In this document: positions 1 to 10,522 of the stretch, one piece after another
Layout: each line of letters opens with the position of its first letter
Numbering within the stretch: the stretch's first letter is position 1
Source of the DNA: Dokdonia sp. Hel_I_53
Lineage (GTDB): Bacteria > Bacteroidota > Bacteroidia > Flavobacteriales > Flavobacteriaceae
Direction: 5' to 3'
NCBI RefSeq assembly: GCF_007827465.1
Contig: NZ_VISL01000001.1
Location: 2,127,001-2,191,000 of the forward strand
DNA length: 64,000 nucleotides
Notes under the pieces: model-generated
Seen by the model: only the letters and a program-made list of their open reading frames with translations
What the model was told of the DNA's origin: nothing
Database searches by the model: none
Translations under genes and position numbers: made by a program

Positions 1-417
1 GAGCGTTTTATAAACGGGCACACACTGGAGCAACTTAATAAAATCCCAAAGGGATTTAATAATAATCTTGTTTGGAATATAGGGCACAGTATTGCAACCC
101 AACAGTTGCTCACCTATGGTTTGTCAGGTGTAAAACCACAAATAGATATGGACTTCATTAATACGTATAAGAAAGGAACAAGACCCGAGAAGGATGTTTC
201 ACAAGATGACGTAAATAGTATACATAAGATGCTTTTTTCTACCTTAGAAACCCTAGAAGAAGATTATAAAATGGGTCTGTTCTCAACCTTTAAAGAATAC
301 ACATTGTCTACCACAGGTGGAGTTCTATCAAAGGTTGAGCACGCTATAGAGTTTAATAATTTTCACGAAGGGCTACATTTGGGCTGCTGTATACAACTAA
401 GTAAATTAGTTAAATAG
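1..417 (+). CDS. DinB-superfamily protein, 5' truncated
   Basis: The frame is open from base 1, so the gene starts before the window; 138 C-terminal residues are visible. Motifs WNIGHS (visible residues 25-30) and HEGLH (122-126) supply the three histidines (H29, H122, H126) expected of the metal site in the DinB/YfiT-like four-helix bundle. DinB-family proteins are often thiol-dependent metalloenzymes or stress proteins; the substrate cannot be read here. Its last 8 bases overlap the 3' end of the convergent lipoprotein gene. Family assignment is from the motif pattern and helical character; exact function is unknown. Confidence 0.72.
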   Translation, partial: ERFINGHTLEQLNKIPKGFNNNLVWNIGHSIATQQLLTYGLSGVKPQIDMDFINTYKKGTRPEKDVSQDDVNSIHKMLFSTLETLEEDYKMGLFSTFKEYTLSTTGGVLSKVEHAIEFNNFHEGLHLGCCIQLSKLVK

Positions 418-1126
418 TAACGTAATCTTCTACTATTTCCCACGGAATTATAAGTTGCTTGTTTTCTAAAGGAATAGCTTCTTTTCCTAGTTCATTGTAA
501 ATAATAACCATTCCAGCATCTGAAAATCCTATCTGTAAATAATTTTCAGGAAGTTCAGCTATACTTAGATTAGGGAATTCTTTTTGGAGTTGCGCTTTCG
601 CGAAAGCATAAAACCCTTCTTTTAAAAGTTCATCTCTAGAAAATTCGCGTCCTGTATGGGGGTTAAAGTTCCCGTATAATTCATAGTCATACCCATGAGC
701 ACCTCCAGAGAAAGCATAACCACTAAGAAGAATTGAGAGAAGTTCATTTGATTTATAAGAGATATCGGTATCTATAGAAAGTTCATGCGCTACAGATAAT
801 TCTGAAGTTTCTGGATATGATATTTGGCTACTATTTATATAAGAGGCAATAGCTTCATTAAAAGAAGTCTGCATATCGTAATCGGTAAAATCCATTAGTT
901 GAAAAGCAACTAATTTTGTCCAATTGTTAGTCACCTCTGTAAGAGATTTAGGGTTGTCTATGACCACTAAATTTAATACTACCGCGGGACATGTATCAGA
1001 GAAACAATTAATAGCATTTTCTGTAGTGAAAGTATCGATATGACTTTTATACTCTACTGTTTGTTCACATCCCCAAGCAAATAAAAGGATGATAGTGTAT
1101 AAAAATTTATCCTTGTGATTTATCAT
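410..1126 (-). CDS. RsiV/DUF3298-like lipoprotein
   Basis: A predicted exported lipoprotein of 238 residues. The frame is open to 1171, but I chose the ATG at 1126 because it gives a compact lipoprotein signal (hydrophobic stretch, then LLFAWGC with the lipidated Cys), while the longer start adds 15 residues in front of it. The C-terminal part contains SGGAHGYDYELYGNFN followed by HTGREFS, the hallmark of DUF3298/DUF4163 proteins related to B. subtilis RsiV and PdaC. In other bacteria this fold binds peptidoglycan or lysozyme; the role here is inferred only. An iterated-palindrome copy encodes AFAKA at residues 174-178, in a helix-like segment between recognisable blocks. Confidence 0.7.
   Translation of the reverse strand: MINHKDKFLYTIILLFAWGCEQTVEYKSHIDTFTTENAINCFSDTCPAVVLNLVVIDNPKSLTEVTNNWTKLVAFQLMDFTDYDMQTSFNEAIASYINSSQISYPETSELSVAHELSIDTDISYKSNELLSILLSGYAFSGGAHGYDYELYGNFNPHTGREFSRDELLKEGFYAFAKAQLQKEFPNLSIAELPENYLQIGFSDAGMVIIYNELGKEAIPLENKQLIIPWEIVEDYVTI
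594..607. repeat. Iterated palindrome copy 1 (coding)
   Basis: Perfect GCTTTCGCGAAAGC, identical on both strands. Inside the RsiV-like lipoprotein gene, in the AFAKA frame. Confidence 0.95.
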
Positions 1127-1308
1127 GTTATCAAATGTAGCTTGAGCAAGCCTAATAAAAAAACACTTCATCTTATAAGCTTGTAATCTGTAGCAATATT
1201 AAATAGTATTTATAAAAAATGAGCGTTGTTCTCAAATGGTATTGGATTCACTAAGCTATCCCTTAAATTTATATTTTTCTCAGACCTAAGCCTAGTAAAC
1301 ATATAATT

Positions 1309-2454
1309 ATGAAATTTAATACTAAAACAATTCATGGAAATCAGCATCCAGATAAAGCTTATGGAGCCGTAATGCCTCCCATTTATCAAACCTCCACTTA
1401 TGCACAAAAATTTGTTGGAGAGCTTAAGGAATACAGCTATAGTCGCTCCAGTAATCCTACAAGACATGCTTTGGAACAATCTCTAGCAAGTCTGGAAAAT
1501 GGTTTGTACGGGATTGCATTTGCTTCTGGTCTTGCAGCAATAGACGCGGTCATGAAGCTCCTTAAACCCGGTGATGAGGTGATTTCAACAAGTGATTTGT
1601 ATGGAGGAACGTATAGGTTGTTTACTCAAATTTTTGAAGGTTTTGGTATTAAGTTCCATTTTGTAGGGATGCATCACGTACCTACGATAGAAAAATACAT
1701 TACAGCCAATACTAAATTAATCTGGGTAGAAACTCCTACTAATCCTATGATGAACATCATAGATATTGAAAGTGTAGCCAGTATCGCAAAGCAACATAAT
1801 ATTCTACTAACGGTAGATAACACCTTTGCAACTCCTTATTTGCAACAACCCCTCAATTTAGGAGCAGATATTGTAATGCATAGCGCGACTAAATATTTAG
1901 GAGGTCATAGTGACTTAGTTATGGGAGGACTTGTCGTAAAGAAAAAGGATATTGCAGACCGTTTATATTTTATACAGAATGCCAGTGGGGCTATTTGTGG
2001 TCCCCAAGACAGTTTCCTTGCATTGAGAGGAATTAAGACGTTACACGTGAGAATGCAAAGGCATTGTGAGAATGGCGCTGCAATTGCTCGCTATTTAAAC
2101 AACCACCCTAAGGTATCAAAAGTATACTGGCCAGGATTTAAACAGCACCCTAACCACGATATAGCACAAAAACAAATGAGTGGGTATGGAGGGATGCTTT
2201 CATTTTCAACAAATAATGACTCTATTGAGGTGGCGATGGCTATTTTAGAAAATCTCAAAGTCTTTACGCTGGCAGAAAGTCTAGGGGGAGTCGAGTCACT
2301 CGCTGGGCATCCAGCGACAATGACGCATGCATCAATCCCTAAAGAGGACCGAAAGAAAATAGGAATTACAGATTCCTTGATACGTTTAAGTGTGGGTATT
2401 GAGGATGTTGAAGATTTAATAAACGATTTAAAACAAGCATTGGATGCCAGTTAA
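1309..2454 (+). CDS. Cystathionine gamma-synthase / gamma-lyase family PLP enzyme
   Basis: A 381-residue Cys/Met-metabolism PLP enzyme acting in the cytoplasm on homoserine-derived or cystathionine substrates (transsulfuration). Visible are the substrate/PLP-phosphate segment YSYSRSSNPTR (42-52), the ASGLAA segment (72-77), the PLP-stacking and Asp region VDNTFATP (169-176, D170) and the Schiff-base lysine in SATKYLGGHSD (K195). Length is normal for the family. Synthase (MetB), gamma-lyase and beta-lyase cannot be separated by eye, so no symbol is given. It stands alone, read away from the lipoprotein gene upstream, and ends 57 bp from a convergent barrel gene with an iterated palindrome between them. 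Confidence 0.9.
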   Translation: MKFNTKTIHGNQHPDKAYGAVMPPIYQTSTYAQKFVGELKEYSYSRSSNPTRHALEQSLASLENGLYGIAFASGLAAIDAVMKLLKPGDEVISTSDLYGGTYRLFTQIFEGFGIKFHFVGMHHVPTIEKYITANTKLIWVETPTNPMMNIIDIESVASIAKQHNILLTVDNTFATPYLQQPLNLGADIVMHSATKYLGGHSDLVMGGLVVKKKDIADRLYFIQNASGAICGPQDSFLALRGIKTLHVRMQRHCENGAAIARYLNNHPKVSKVYWPGFKQHPNHDIAQKQMSGYGGMLSFSTNNDSIEVAMAILENLKVFTLAESLGGVESLAGHPATMTHASIPKEDRKKIGITDSLIRLSVGIEDVEDLINDLKQALDAS

Positions 2455-2491
2455 ATAGATATTATTATTCAAAAATTAAGAACCTAACTAC

Positions 2492-2505
2492 GCTTTCGCG
2501 AAAGC
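2492..2505. repeat. Iterated palindrome copy 2 (intergenic)
   Basis: Perfect GCTTTCGCGAAAGC in the 56-bp gap between two convergent genes; 37 bp after one stop codon and 5 bp from the other. Confidence 0.95.
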
Positions 2506-2510
2506 TTACT

Positions 2511-3347
2511 TTAATTTAAATAGTATATATACCCCAAATTTATCCAAAAAATCCAATCATCTGCGCGATTTGCAGGTCTTGGATCTGGATTCAATCCATC
2601 TACCCAGTTTGAGGTATAGTAATGCCATCTGAGATCTAGTAATAAATCACTTAAAATATCAAGCTTATAGCGCGTTCCTACACTCCATGTTACGGCCCAT
2701 GTATCACCAGCCCTTCTATCAATACCAGAGTTAAATTCTCCATCACCTTGAGCAAACCCGTTAAATAATGCGGGCCCACTACTTACTGGAGTTGTATAGG
2801 GATTTGTAATTTGTCCAAAAATATCACCACTGCCAAGTTCTGAGAAAGCATCTGGATCATACGCTACAAAATGGACGCCTAGACTTATATATGGTGTAAA
2901 TTTATAAGCACCGGCAGCAAAATCCCTTATACTCAAAGGAAAGTATTCCAGCTGTGAGCCTATTTCAAACACACGGGTCATTCCTTTATGAGAAGCCAGT
3001 TGTAGCCCTCCAAAGCTATCTTCTCCTACTTCATCTCCGAAGTGCTCGAAATTAGTTACGTGGTAATCTATTTCATTTCGAACTTTAAAATGGTCATTAA
3101 AATATGTGTATCTAGAATAGCAGTTACAATCTGCATTATAAGCAAAGTTGAGGTAGTGTACAATTCCTAACCCATAGCCTACATTGCCACTATTTGTTTC
3201 AAAATCATTACGTTGACCGTAATCCGATTGGAAAGCCACTGGTCCAGCGATAACTCCCACCTCATGAGAAAACCCAAACTGAGCTTGGAGACTCTGCTGC
3301 GCTATCACAAAAGATAACAACGCCAGTAATAAGTACTTGGCTTTCAT
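2511..3347 (-). CDS. Outer-membrane beta-barrel-like protein (THC0290_0291-like)
   Basis: A 278-residue exported protein. The frame is open to 3395, but the ATG at 3347 begins a standard signal peptide (MKAKYLLLALLSFVIAQQ, cleavage after SLQAQ), so I use it. The mature part is rich in aromatic residues alternating with polar ones and ends in a Tyr-rich strand (INLGYIYYLN), as in small outer-membrane barrels. HEVGVIAGPVAFQSDYGQR near the N-terminus resembles a family conserved in Flavobacteriaceae that I recall as THC0290_0291, function unknown. Cysteines in the NADCNCYSRY segment are unusual for a barrel. It converges on the PLP enzyme gene. Confidence 0.65.
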   Translation of the reverse strand: MKAKYLLLALLSFVIAQQSLQAQFGFSHEVGVIAGPVAFQSDYGQRNDFETNSGNVGYGLGIVHYLNFAYNADCNCYSRYTYFNDHFKVRNEIDYHVTNFEHFGDEVGEDSFGGLQLASHKGMTRVFEIGSQLEYFPLSIRDFAAGAYKFTPYISLGVHFVAYDPDAFSELGSGDIFGQITNPYTTPVSSGPALFNGFAQGDGEFNSGIDRRAGDTWAVTWSVGTRYKLDILSDLLLDLRWHYYTSNWVDGLNPDPRPANRADDWIFWINLGYIYYLN

Positions 3348-3500
3348 AAATAGGTTATTTAGTAACAAACAAATATATAAAATAATGTCAAACACCGAAA
3401 TTTACTACCACTTGGTCGATATTTCTAGTAGGAAACTTTAAAATAACATAAAGTTTATTATGATATATTAAAAAAATGTACATCAAAATAGAGGATAATG

Positions 3501-3508
3501 TATATTTG
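3501..3508 (+). promoter_or_regulatory. Bacteroidota -7 promoter element for gdhA
   Basis: TATATTTG matches TAnnTTTG and lies 52 bp before the gdhA start codon. No clear TTG-type -33 element was found at the usual distance. Confidence 0.5.
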
Positions 3509-3539
3509 TGGCGTGTAAAAATAAATTTTACACTAATAA

Positions 3540-4904
<1,365 letters not shown>

Positions 4905-4922
4905 ATCATTTAAAATACGTAT

Positions 4923-4959
4923 TAAAAAAGGGTAGACTTCATGTACTACCCTTTTTTTA
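4923..4959 (+). terminator. Intrinsic terminator after gdhA
   Basis: AAAGGGTAG and CTACCCTTT form a stem around a short loop, with an A-run before and seven T after, so it could work on both strands. Confidence 0.85.
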
Positions 4960-4973
4960 TGAATTAATTATAC

Positions 4974-4987
4974 GCTTTCGCGAAAGC
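4974..4987. repeat. Iterated palindrome copy 3 (intergenic)
   Basis: Perfect core; flanks extend the palindrome to 20 bp (TAC on the left, GTA on the right). It lies after the gdhA terminator and before porZ. Confidence 0.95.
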
Positions 4988-5073
4988 GTAATTATATGTA
5001 GACTCTAACCATCATTTCGTTACAATAAGCAATAATTGTACATTTATCCGTTTAAAAGAATAGACAAACTATC

Positions 5074-7353
5074 GTGAGATTTAGCTATACACTTCTTATA
5101 TTTCTTACTACACTTAATGTAGTTGCACAAGATTTTTCTCAAGATTGGACGGGTCATTTTTCGTTTACTCAAGCAATTGATATTTCCTCGGGTAGCTCTA
5201 TGGTTTATGTTGCTTGTGAGAATGCAGTATATAGTTACGATGTCTTGAGCGGTGAGGTAGAAACTATTACTACTATAAACGGTCTTTCTGGGAACACTAT
5301 TTCCTCAATTTATTACAGTGAAGATTCCACCACACTTTTTATTGGTTATGAAAATGGAATTATAGATGTAGTCTCAACAGATACTTCTCAAGTACTTACT
5401 GTGGTTGATATCTTTAACAAACCCTCCATAACTCCAGATAGAAAACGCATACATCATTTTACGGAGTTTAATGGATTTATATATATAGCTTCTGGGTTTG
5501 GAATTTCATTATTTGATTTGAACCGCCTAGAATTTGATGATTCTTACTTTATTGGTGATGCCGGGGCATTACTTGATGTGAGAAGCACGGCAATAAAAGA
5601 TGATTATATATATGCGGCAACAAATGATGGCGGTCTAAGAAGAGCTTTAGTAAATAATGATAACATTATTAATTCCCAAAATTGGGAAACGGTAAGATCT
5701 GGTTCTTTTGAAATTATTGTGTCATTTAATAACAATCTTTATTTACAGGAAAATGCTACTCTTTATAAGTCTACTGACGGTATAAATTATGTAGTTTTTG
5801 ATCAATATCAAACAGCCATAACTGATATTACTACAACAGATGGGCTGTTACATATTGTACTTGCAGGTACCGTTGTGATATATGATGCTACGGAATCTGT
5901 AGTTCAAAATTTTACAAATATACAAGGTTATACAACTCGCTACAGTACGGCAATTTCTTTAGAAGGTTATGTATTTGTTGGGACACTAGGCACTGGTGTG
6001 GCACAACTTTCTTTAGACGAGAGTCAAAGCATCGAGCGACTTTTACCTAACGGACCTTTAGAAAACAACCATTTTGACATAGCAGCTACAGCTGGAAATA
6101 TCTGGACAGTTTTTGGTGATTATGACGTTTTTTACAACCCATTTCCTTTAAAAAGACAGGGTATTAGTCAATTTATAGAGGGTTCTGGATGGGAGTCTAT
6201 AAATCCAGGAGAATTTTTTGGTGCAACAGATTTATCGTATATATCCATTAATCCTCAAGATGTCTCTCAATTATATGTGAGCTCTTATCATTCTGGGTTA
6301 ATTGAAGTTATTGATAATATACCTGCGATTATCTATGATGAAAATAATAGTAGTCTCAAGCCCGTTAATAGTACGAATGATGATGTACGTGTAGCAGGAA
6401 CGGCATTTGACAGAGAAGGCAATTTATGGGTAGGTAATTCATTTTCTATTACTGCCTTGCACAAAATTTCTGCAAGTGGTCAATTTTCATCTTTTAACAC
6501 AGAAGAAATCTTAGCAGGCTCAAGTACGAATATTGATAATATTGTTGTAGGTGTAGGCGGGAATATTTTTATTGGAACAGATAAAAGGGGGGTTATAGCA
6601 TATAACCCAATTACGAATACATTTGAACGTATTGCAGGTGAAGATGGAGCTGCAAATTTACCTATAGATGATATACGTTCTCTAGCGATTGATCGTAACG
6701 GTGCTTTATGGATAGGAACACGTCTTGGTTTACGAGTACTTTTTGGACCTTCACAGGTATTTGAAAATCCTCAGGTGAGCACTAGCGAAATTATCATTTT
6801 GCAGGACGGATTGGCACAAGAGCTATTAAATGATCAAGTGGTAACAGATATAGTTGTAGATGGTGCTAATAACAAATGGCTAGCTACGGCAGATTCTGGA
6901 GTATTTTATATATCTCCTACAGGGCAAGAAACTATCTTTCATTTTACAAAAGACAACTCTCCATTACCTTCTAACAGTGTTCAGGCCGTGGCAGTAGACC
7001 CTCAGACGGGAAGTGTTTATTTTGGAACAAATCAAGGGATGGTATCTTTTAATGGAAGTTCTACTGCGCCAGCAGACAATTTAGAAGAAGTGCTTATTTA
7101 CCCAAACCCTGTTAGACCCAATTATAATGGAAATGTACGTATTGAGAATCTCACAGCAAATACAAATGTAAAAATCACAGACCTTGTTGGGAATCTAGTT
7201 TATGAAGAAACAACATCTGGAGGAAGTATAGAATGGGATACCACAGCCTTTGGACGTCATAAAGTAGCCTCTGGTGTTTATCTTGTGCTCCTAACAGGCC
7301 CTGTAGAAGAATCACAAGAAACAGCCATTGAAAAAATAATGATTATCCGATAA
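5074..7353 (+). CDS. porZ: Type IX secretion system protein PorZ
   Basis: A 759-residue exported protein starting at a GTG codon with signal peptide MRFSYTLLIFLTTLNVVAQ. The body is a series of beta-propeller blades with recurring LWVGN / LWIGT / KWLAT-like motifs (two-component-regulator propeller type). The C-terminal roughly 90 residues form a T9SS-style sorting domain (IYPNPVRP near its start, then KITDLVGNLVYEE, ASGVYLVLL). In Bacteroidota, PorZ is a cell-surface part of the type IX secretion system, linked to attachment of cargo to anionic lipopolysaccharide. The stop codon overlaps the recO start (TAATG), so the two are co-translated. Assignment rests on architecture, length and recO linkage. 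Confidence 0.82.
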   Translation: MRFSYTLLIFLTTLNVVAQDFSQDWTGHFSFTQAIDISSGSSMVYVACENAVYSYDVLSGEVETITTINGLSGNTISSIYYSEDSTTLFIGYENGIIDVVSTDTSQVLTVVDIFNKPSITPDRKRIHHFTEFNGFIYIASGFGISLFDLNRLEFDDSYFIGDAGALLDVRSTAIKDDYIYAATNDGGLRRALVNNDNIINSQNWETVRSGSFEIIVSFNNNLYLQENATLYKSTDGINYVVFDQYQTAITDITTTDGLLHIVLAGTVVIYDATESVVQNFTNIQGYTTRYSTAISLEGYVFVGTLGTGVAQLSLDESQSIERLLPNGPLENNHFDIAATAGNIWTVFGDYDVFYNPFPLKRQGISQFIEGSGWESINPGEFFGATDLSYISINPQDVSQLYVSSYHSGLIEVIDNIPAIIYDENNSSLKPVNSTNDDVRVAGTAFDREGNLWVGNSFSITALHKISASGQFSSFNTEEILAGSSTNIDNIVVGVGGNIFIGTDKRGVIAYNPITNTFERIAGEDGAANLPIDDIRSLAIDRNGALWIGTRLGLRVLFGPSQVFENPQVSTSEIIILQDGLAQELLNDQVVTDIVVDGANNKWLATADSGVFYISPTGQETIFHFTKDNSPLPSNSVQAVAVDPQTGSVYFGTNQGMVSFNGSSTAPADNLEEVLIYPNPVRPNYNGNVRIENLTANTNVKITDLVGNLVYEETTSGGSIEWDTTAFGRHKVASGVYLVLLTGPVEESQETAIEKIMIIR

Positions 7354-8072
7354 TGCAAGTTAAAACAGAGGCAATAGTTTTTTCTGCATTAAAGTATGGG
7401 GAGGCAGACCTTATCGTAAAAGCTTTCACAAAAAGCAATGGATTAAAATCTTATTTACTTCGCAATATTCTCAAGTCAAAAAAGGGAAGGCTTAGGGTAG
7501 CTATGTTTCAGCCACTTATGCAGTTAGAAATTGAGGCAACTCATAAAGATAAGGGCACACTTGAAAGTATACGGGAGGCAAAAGTAATTACACACTATCA
7601 AAGCTTACATACACAGCTCTCAAAGAGTGCTATTGTTTTTTTTGTTTCAGACATGTTACGTACAGTAATTCAAGAAGAGGAAGAAAATAGTCGTTTGTAT
7701 ACGTATCTTTCCGTCACTACTTTATGGCTTGATGAGAACACAGATATAGCAAATTTTCATCTTTTATTCCTCGTAAAGTTAACTGGTTACCTGGGGTTTT
7801 ACCCAGATGATACAGAGGTAGAGCATGATTATTTTAATTTACTAGATGGAACATTTGAACCCTCTGAAACTAATCTGTATTGTCGTACTGGTAATTCTGT
7901 CTCCATCTTAAAGGAGCTCTTAGGCATAAATTTTGATGAGCTTTCTAATTTAAAATTAAATCAGCAACAGCGCAGTGAGTTCCTCAATATGCTATTACAG
8001 TATTATGAGTTACATTTGCACGGTTTTAAAAAACCGCGATCTCTTGCGGTTCTAAATTCAATTTTCAGTTAG
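7353..8072 (+). CDS. recO: DNA repair protein RecO
   Basis: A 239-residue recombination mediator that with RecR loads RecA on SSB-coated single strands. The N-terminal OB-fold begins MQVKTEAIVFSALKYGEAD, with YLLRNILKSKKGRL and QPLMQLEIE following as in RecO; the rest is the helical domain. It lacks the four-cysteine zinc finger seen in some RecO proteins, as is common in Bacteroidota. It overlaps porZ by one base and abuts the TonB receptor gene directly, so all three are likely on one transcript. Confidence 0.9.
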   Translation: MQVKTEAIVFSALKYGEADLIVKAFTKSNGLKSYLLRNILKSKKGRLRVAMFQPLMQLEIEATHKDKGTLESIREAKVITHYQSLHTQLSKSAIVFFVSDMLRTVIQEEEENSRLYTYLSVTTLWLDENTDIANFHLLFLVKLTGYLGFYPDDTEVEHDYFNLLDGTFEPSETNLYCRTGNSVSILKELLGINFDELSNLKLNQQQRSEFLNMLLQYYELHLHGFKKPRSLAVLNSIFS

Positions 8073-10484
8073 ATGCGCACTATTTATTTGCTTCTTTTTT
8101 TTATTTCTTTTAGCGCAGTTTCACAAACTATAGAAGTTCTTGACTTAGATACTCGCGAGCCTATCATCGGGGTTGCTATATTTAATAAAGATAAAAGTAA
8201 AAGTGCCTTAACAGATTTTGACGGTAAGGCAGATATTTCTGCTTTCGCGAAAGCAGAAGTTATATTTTTTAAAGAGATAGCACATAAAGAAACGCAGTAT
8301 ACAAAAGCACAGATACAAGCATTTTCGAATCGTATTTTTCTAAAACAAAAAGACAATCAGTTAGGAGAGATTGTATTATCTGCTAGTAAATTTGCGCAAA
8401 GAAAAAAAAATATACCTCAAAAAATAGTAGGCATTTCATCTGAAGTAATAAGCAGATTAAATCCTCAAACAGCAGCAGATTTATTGCAATCAAGTGGAGC
8501 GGTTTTTGTACAAAAAAGCCAGCAAGGTGGAGGGAGTCCCCTTATAAGAGGTTTTTCGACCAATAGATTGTTAATTACCTTGGACGGTGTTCGTTTCAAT
8601 ACAGCCATCTTTAGAGGTGGGAATGTTCAAAATGTGATTTCTTTAGATCCTTTTTCAATAGATCGCACAGAGGTTTTATTAGGACCAGGATCTGTAATTT
8701 ATGGTAGTGATGCAGTAGGGGGAGTGATGAATTTTTATACTAAAAAGCCTACACTCACTTTTTCTGATAGTGTTGCAATACATGGGACGGCTTTATTTCG
8801 AGCAAATACCGCAAATAAAGAACGCACAGGACATTTTGATATAAATTTTGGAAAAGATAAATGGGCTTTTTTAACAAGTGCTAGCTATTCTGATTATGAC
8901 AACCAGCGACAAGGGAGTAATGGTCCGGATGATTACTTGAGGTTAAAATATGCTGCAAGAATAGATGGTCAAGATGTTGAAGTTGTTAACGATGATCCCT
9001 TGGTTCAAGAAGGCTCTTCCTTTAGCAGTATGAATCTTATGCAAAAAGTGAGGTATGCTCCTAATCAATTATGGGACATAAGCTTTGATCTGCATTATGC
9101 AACTACATCAAATTATGATCGATATGATAGATTAACCCGAGAACGTGATGGACAACTACGCGCAGCTGAGTGGTATTATGGACCTCAAAAATGGTTAATG
9201 GCAAACGCACAAGTGACTAAAGAGGGAGATGGTACTATTTATAACAAGGCTCAAGCGACCCTTACCTACCAAAATTCTCAAGAGAGTAGAAATGATAGAA
9301 ACTTTAATAGCACGGAGTTTTTTGAAACAGATGAAAATGTAGATGCCTATTCAACAGGTGTAGATTTTACTAAGAACCTTGCTAATCGAAAGAACAAACT
9401 TTTTTATGGATTAGAATACATTTATAATCGCGTAAACTCTTACGGACAGGTTACAGATATCACAACTGGTAATGTTTCAAAACAAGCCTCTAGATATCCA
9501 AATGGATCTAACTGGAGTTCAGTAGCAGGATATGTAAGTACACAATTAGCAATATCATCAAAAACTAAACTACAGTCCGGTTTACGATATAATCAGGTTT
9601 GGGTAAATGCTGACTTTACAGAGAATAATGAGTTTTTTGACTTGCCCTTTAATCAAGCAAACATTAGTACTGGGAATCTAACAGGAAGCTTAGGTGTGAC
9701 TCATGAACTTTCAAAAAGCTTTACGGTTATCGCAAATGTAGGTACAGCATTTAGAGCACCAAATATAGACGACGTAGGAAAAATATTTGATAGTGAGCCA
9801 GGCTCTGTAGTCGTTCCTAACCCTGACTTGAAGGCAGAGTATGCTTATAATTCTGAGATAGGAGTAAAATATAAATATAAAAACAAGATTGACTTTACGA
9901 TAAATGGATACTACACCCTATTAGATAATGCATTAGTTCGTCAGGATTACGACCTTGATGGAGTTACTCAGATCGAATATCAAGGAGAATTAAGTAATGT
10001 ACAAGCTATCCAGAATGCATCGAAAGCTGAAGTTTATGGTTTAGAAGTAGCACTTAATGTGAGACTCAATAAAGATCTTAAATTTACTTCACGCTTTAAT
10101 TATACAAATGGAGTAGAACAGGATGAAGGTGGGGATTATGTGCCTGTACGTCATGTAGCACCTATTTTTGGAGATTCACATTTCATATGGTCAAAAAAGA
10201 AATGGACGGTAGACACTTACCTATCGTACAGTGGGAAATTTGATTTTGAGGACTTAGCCCCTAGTCAACAAAATAATACTCACTTGTATGCATTAGACAA
10301 TGATGGGAATCCATTTTCTCCTAGTTGGTATACGTTTAATATAGCCAGTCAATACATGCTGTCAGATCATTGGTCTTTTACAGCAAATCTCGAAAATATA
10401 ACAGATCAGCGTTACCGTACCTATTCTTCTGGGATTTCGGCTGCAGGACGTAATTTGATTCTCTCTGCTAAGTATAGTTTTTAG
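8073..10484 (+). CDS. TonB-dependent receptor, hemoglobin/heme type
   Basis: An 803-residue outer-membrane receptor with a signal peptide (MRTIYLLLFFISFSAVSQ), an N-terminal carboxypeptidase-like domain of about 80 residues, a plug containing GGGSPLIRGFSTNRLLITLD and FSIDRTEVLLGPGSVIYGSD, and a 22-strand barrel ending in ILSAKYSF. This plug resembles the hemoglobin/transferrin/lactoferrin receptor group, so heme is the likely ligand; this is inferred. An iterated-palindrome copy encodes AFAKA at residues 57-61 inside the N-terminal domain. No Fur box or riboswitch could be seen, as the gene directly abuts recO. Confidence 0.85.
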   Translation: MRTIYLLLFFISFSAVSQTIEVLDLDTREPIIGVAIFNKDKSKSALTDFDGKADISAFAKAEVIFFKEIAHKETQYTKAQIQAFSNRIFLKQKDNQLGEIVLSASKFAQRKKNIPQKIVGISSEVISRLNPQTAADLLQSSGAVFVQKSQQGGGSPLIRGFSTNRLLITLDGVRFNTAIFRGGNVQNVISLDPFSIDRTEVLLGPGSVIYGSDAVGGVMNFYTKKPTLTFSDSVAIHGTALFRANTANKERTGHFDINFGKDKWAFLTSASYSDYDNQRQGSNGPDDYLRLKYAARIDGQDVEVVNDDPLVQEGSSFSSMNLMQKVRYAPNQLWDISFDLHYATTSNYDRYDRLTRERDGQLRAAEWYYGPQKWLMANAQVTKEGDGTIYNKAQATLTYQNSQESRNDRNFNSTEFFETDENVDAYSTGVDFTKNLANRKNKLFYGLEYIYNRVNSYGQVTDITTGNVSKQASRYPNGSNWSSVAGYVSTQLAISSKTKLQSGLRYNQVWVNADFTENNEFFDLPFNQANISTGNLTGSLGVTHELSKSFTVIANVGTAFRAPNIDDVGKIFDSEPGSVVVPNPDLKAEYAYNSEIGVKYKYKNKIDFTINGYYTLLDNALVRQDYDLDGVTQIEYQGELSNVQAIQNASKAEVYGLEVALNVRLNKDLKFTSRFNYTNGVEQDEGGDYVPVRHVAPIFGDSHFIWSKKKWTVDTYLSYSGKFDFEDLAPSQQNNTHLYALDNDGNPFSPSWYTFNIASQYMLSDHWSFTANLENITDQRYRTYSSGISAAGRNLILSAKYSF
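8241..8254. repeat. Iterated palindrome copy 4 (coding)
   Basis: Perfect core, AFAKA frame, residues 57-61 of the TonB receptor, in its N-terminal carboxypeptidase-like domain. Confidence 0.95.
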
Positions 10485-10490
10485 GTACTC

Positions 10491-10504
10491 GCTTTCGCGA
10501 AAGC
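10491..10504. repeat. Iterated palindrome copy 5 (intergenic)
   Basis: Perfect core within the 16-mer CGCTTTCGCGAAAGCG, 6 bp after the TonB receptor stop, between convergent genes. Confidence 0.95.
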
Positions 10505-10522
10505 GAAATAAAATAATTGAGA

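Noticed and set aside
1180..1308. Possible SAM riboswitch before the cystathionine synthase/lyase gene.
   Set aside because: No conserved SAM-I or SAM-II core could be found in the leader.
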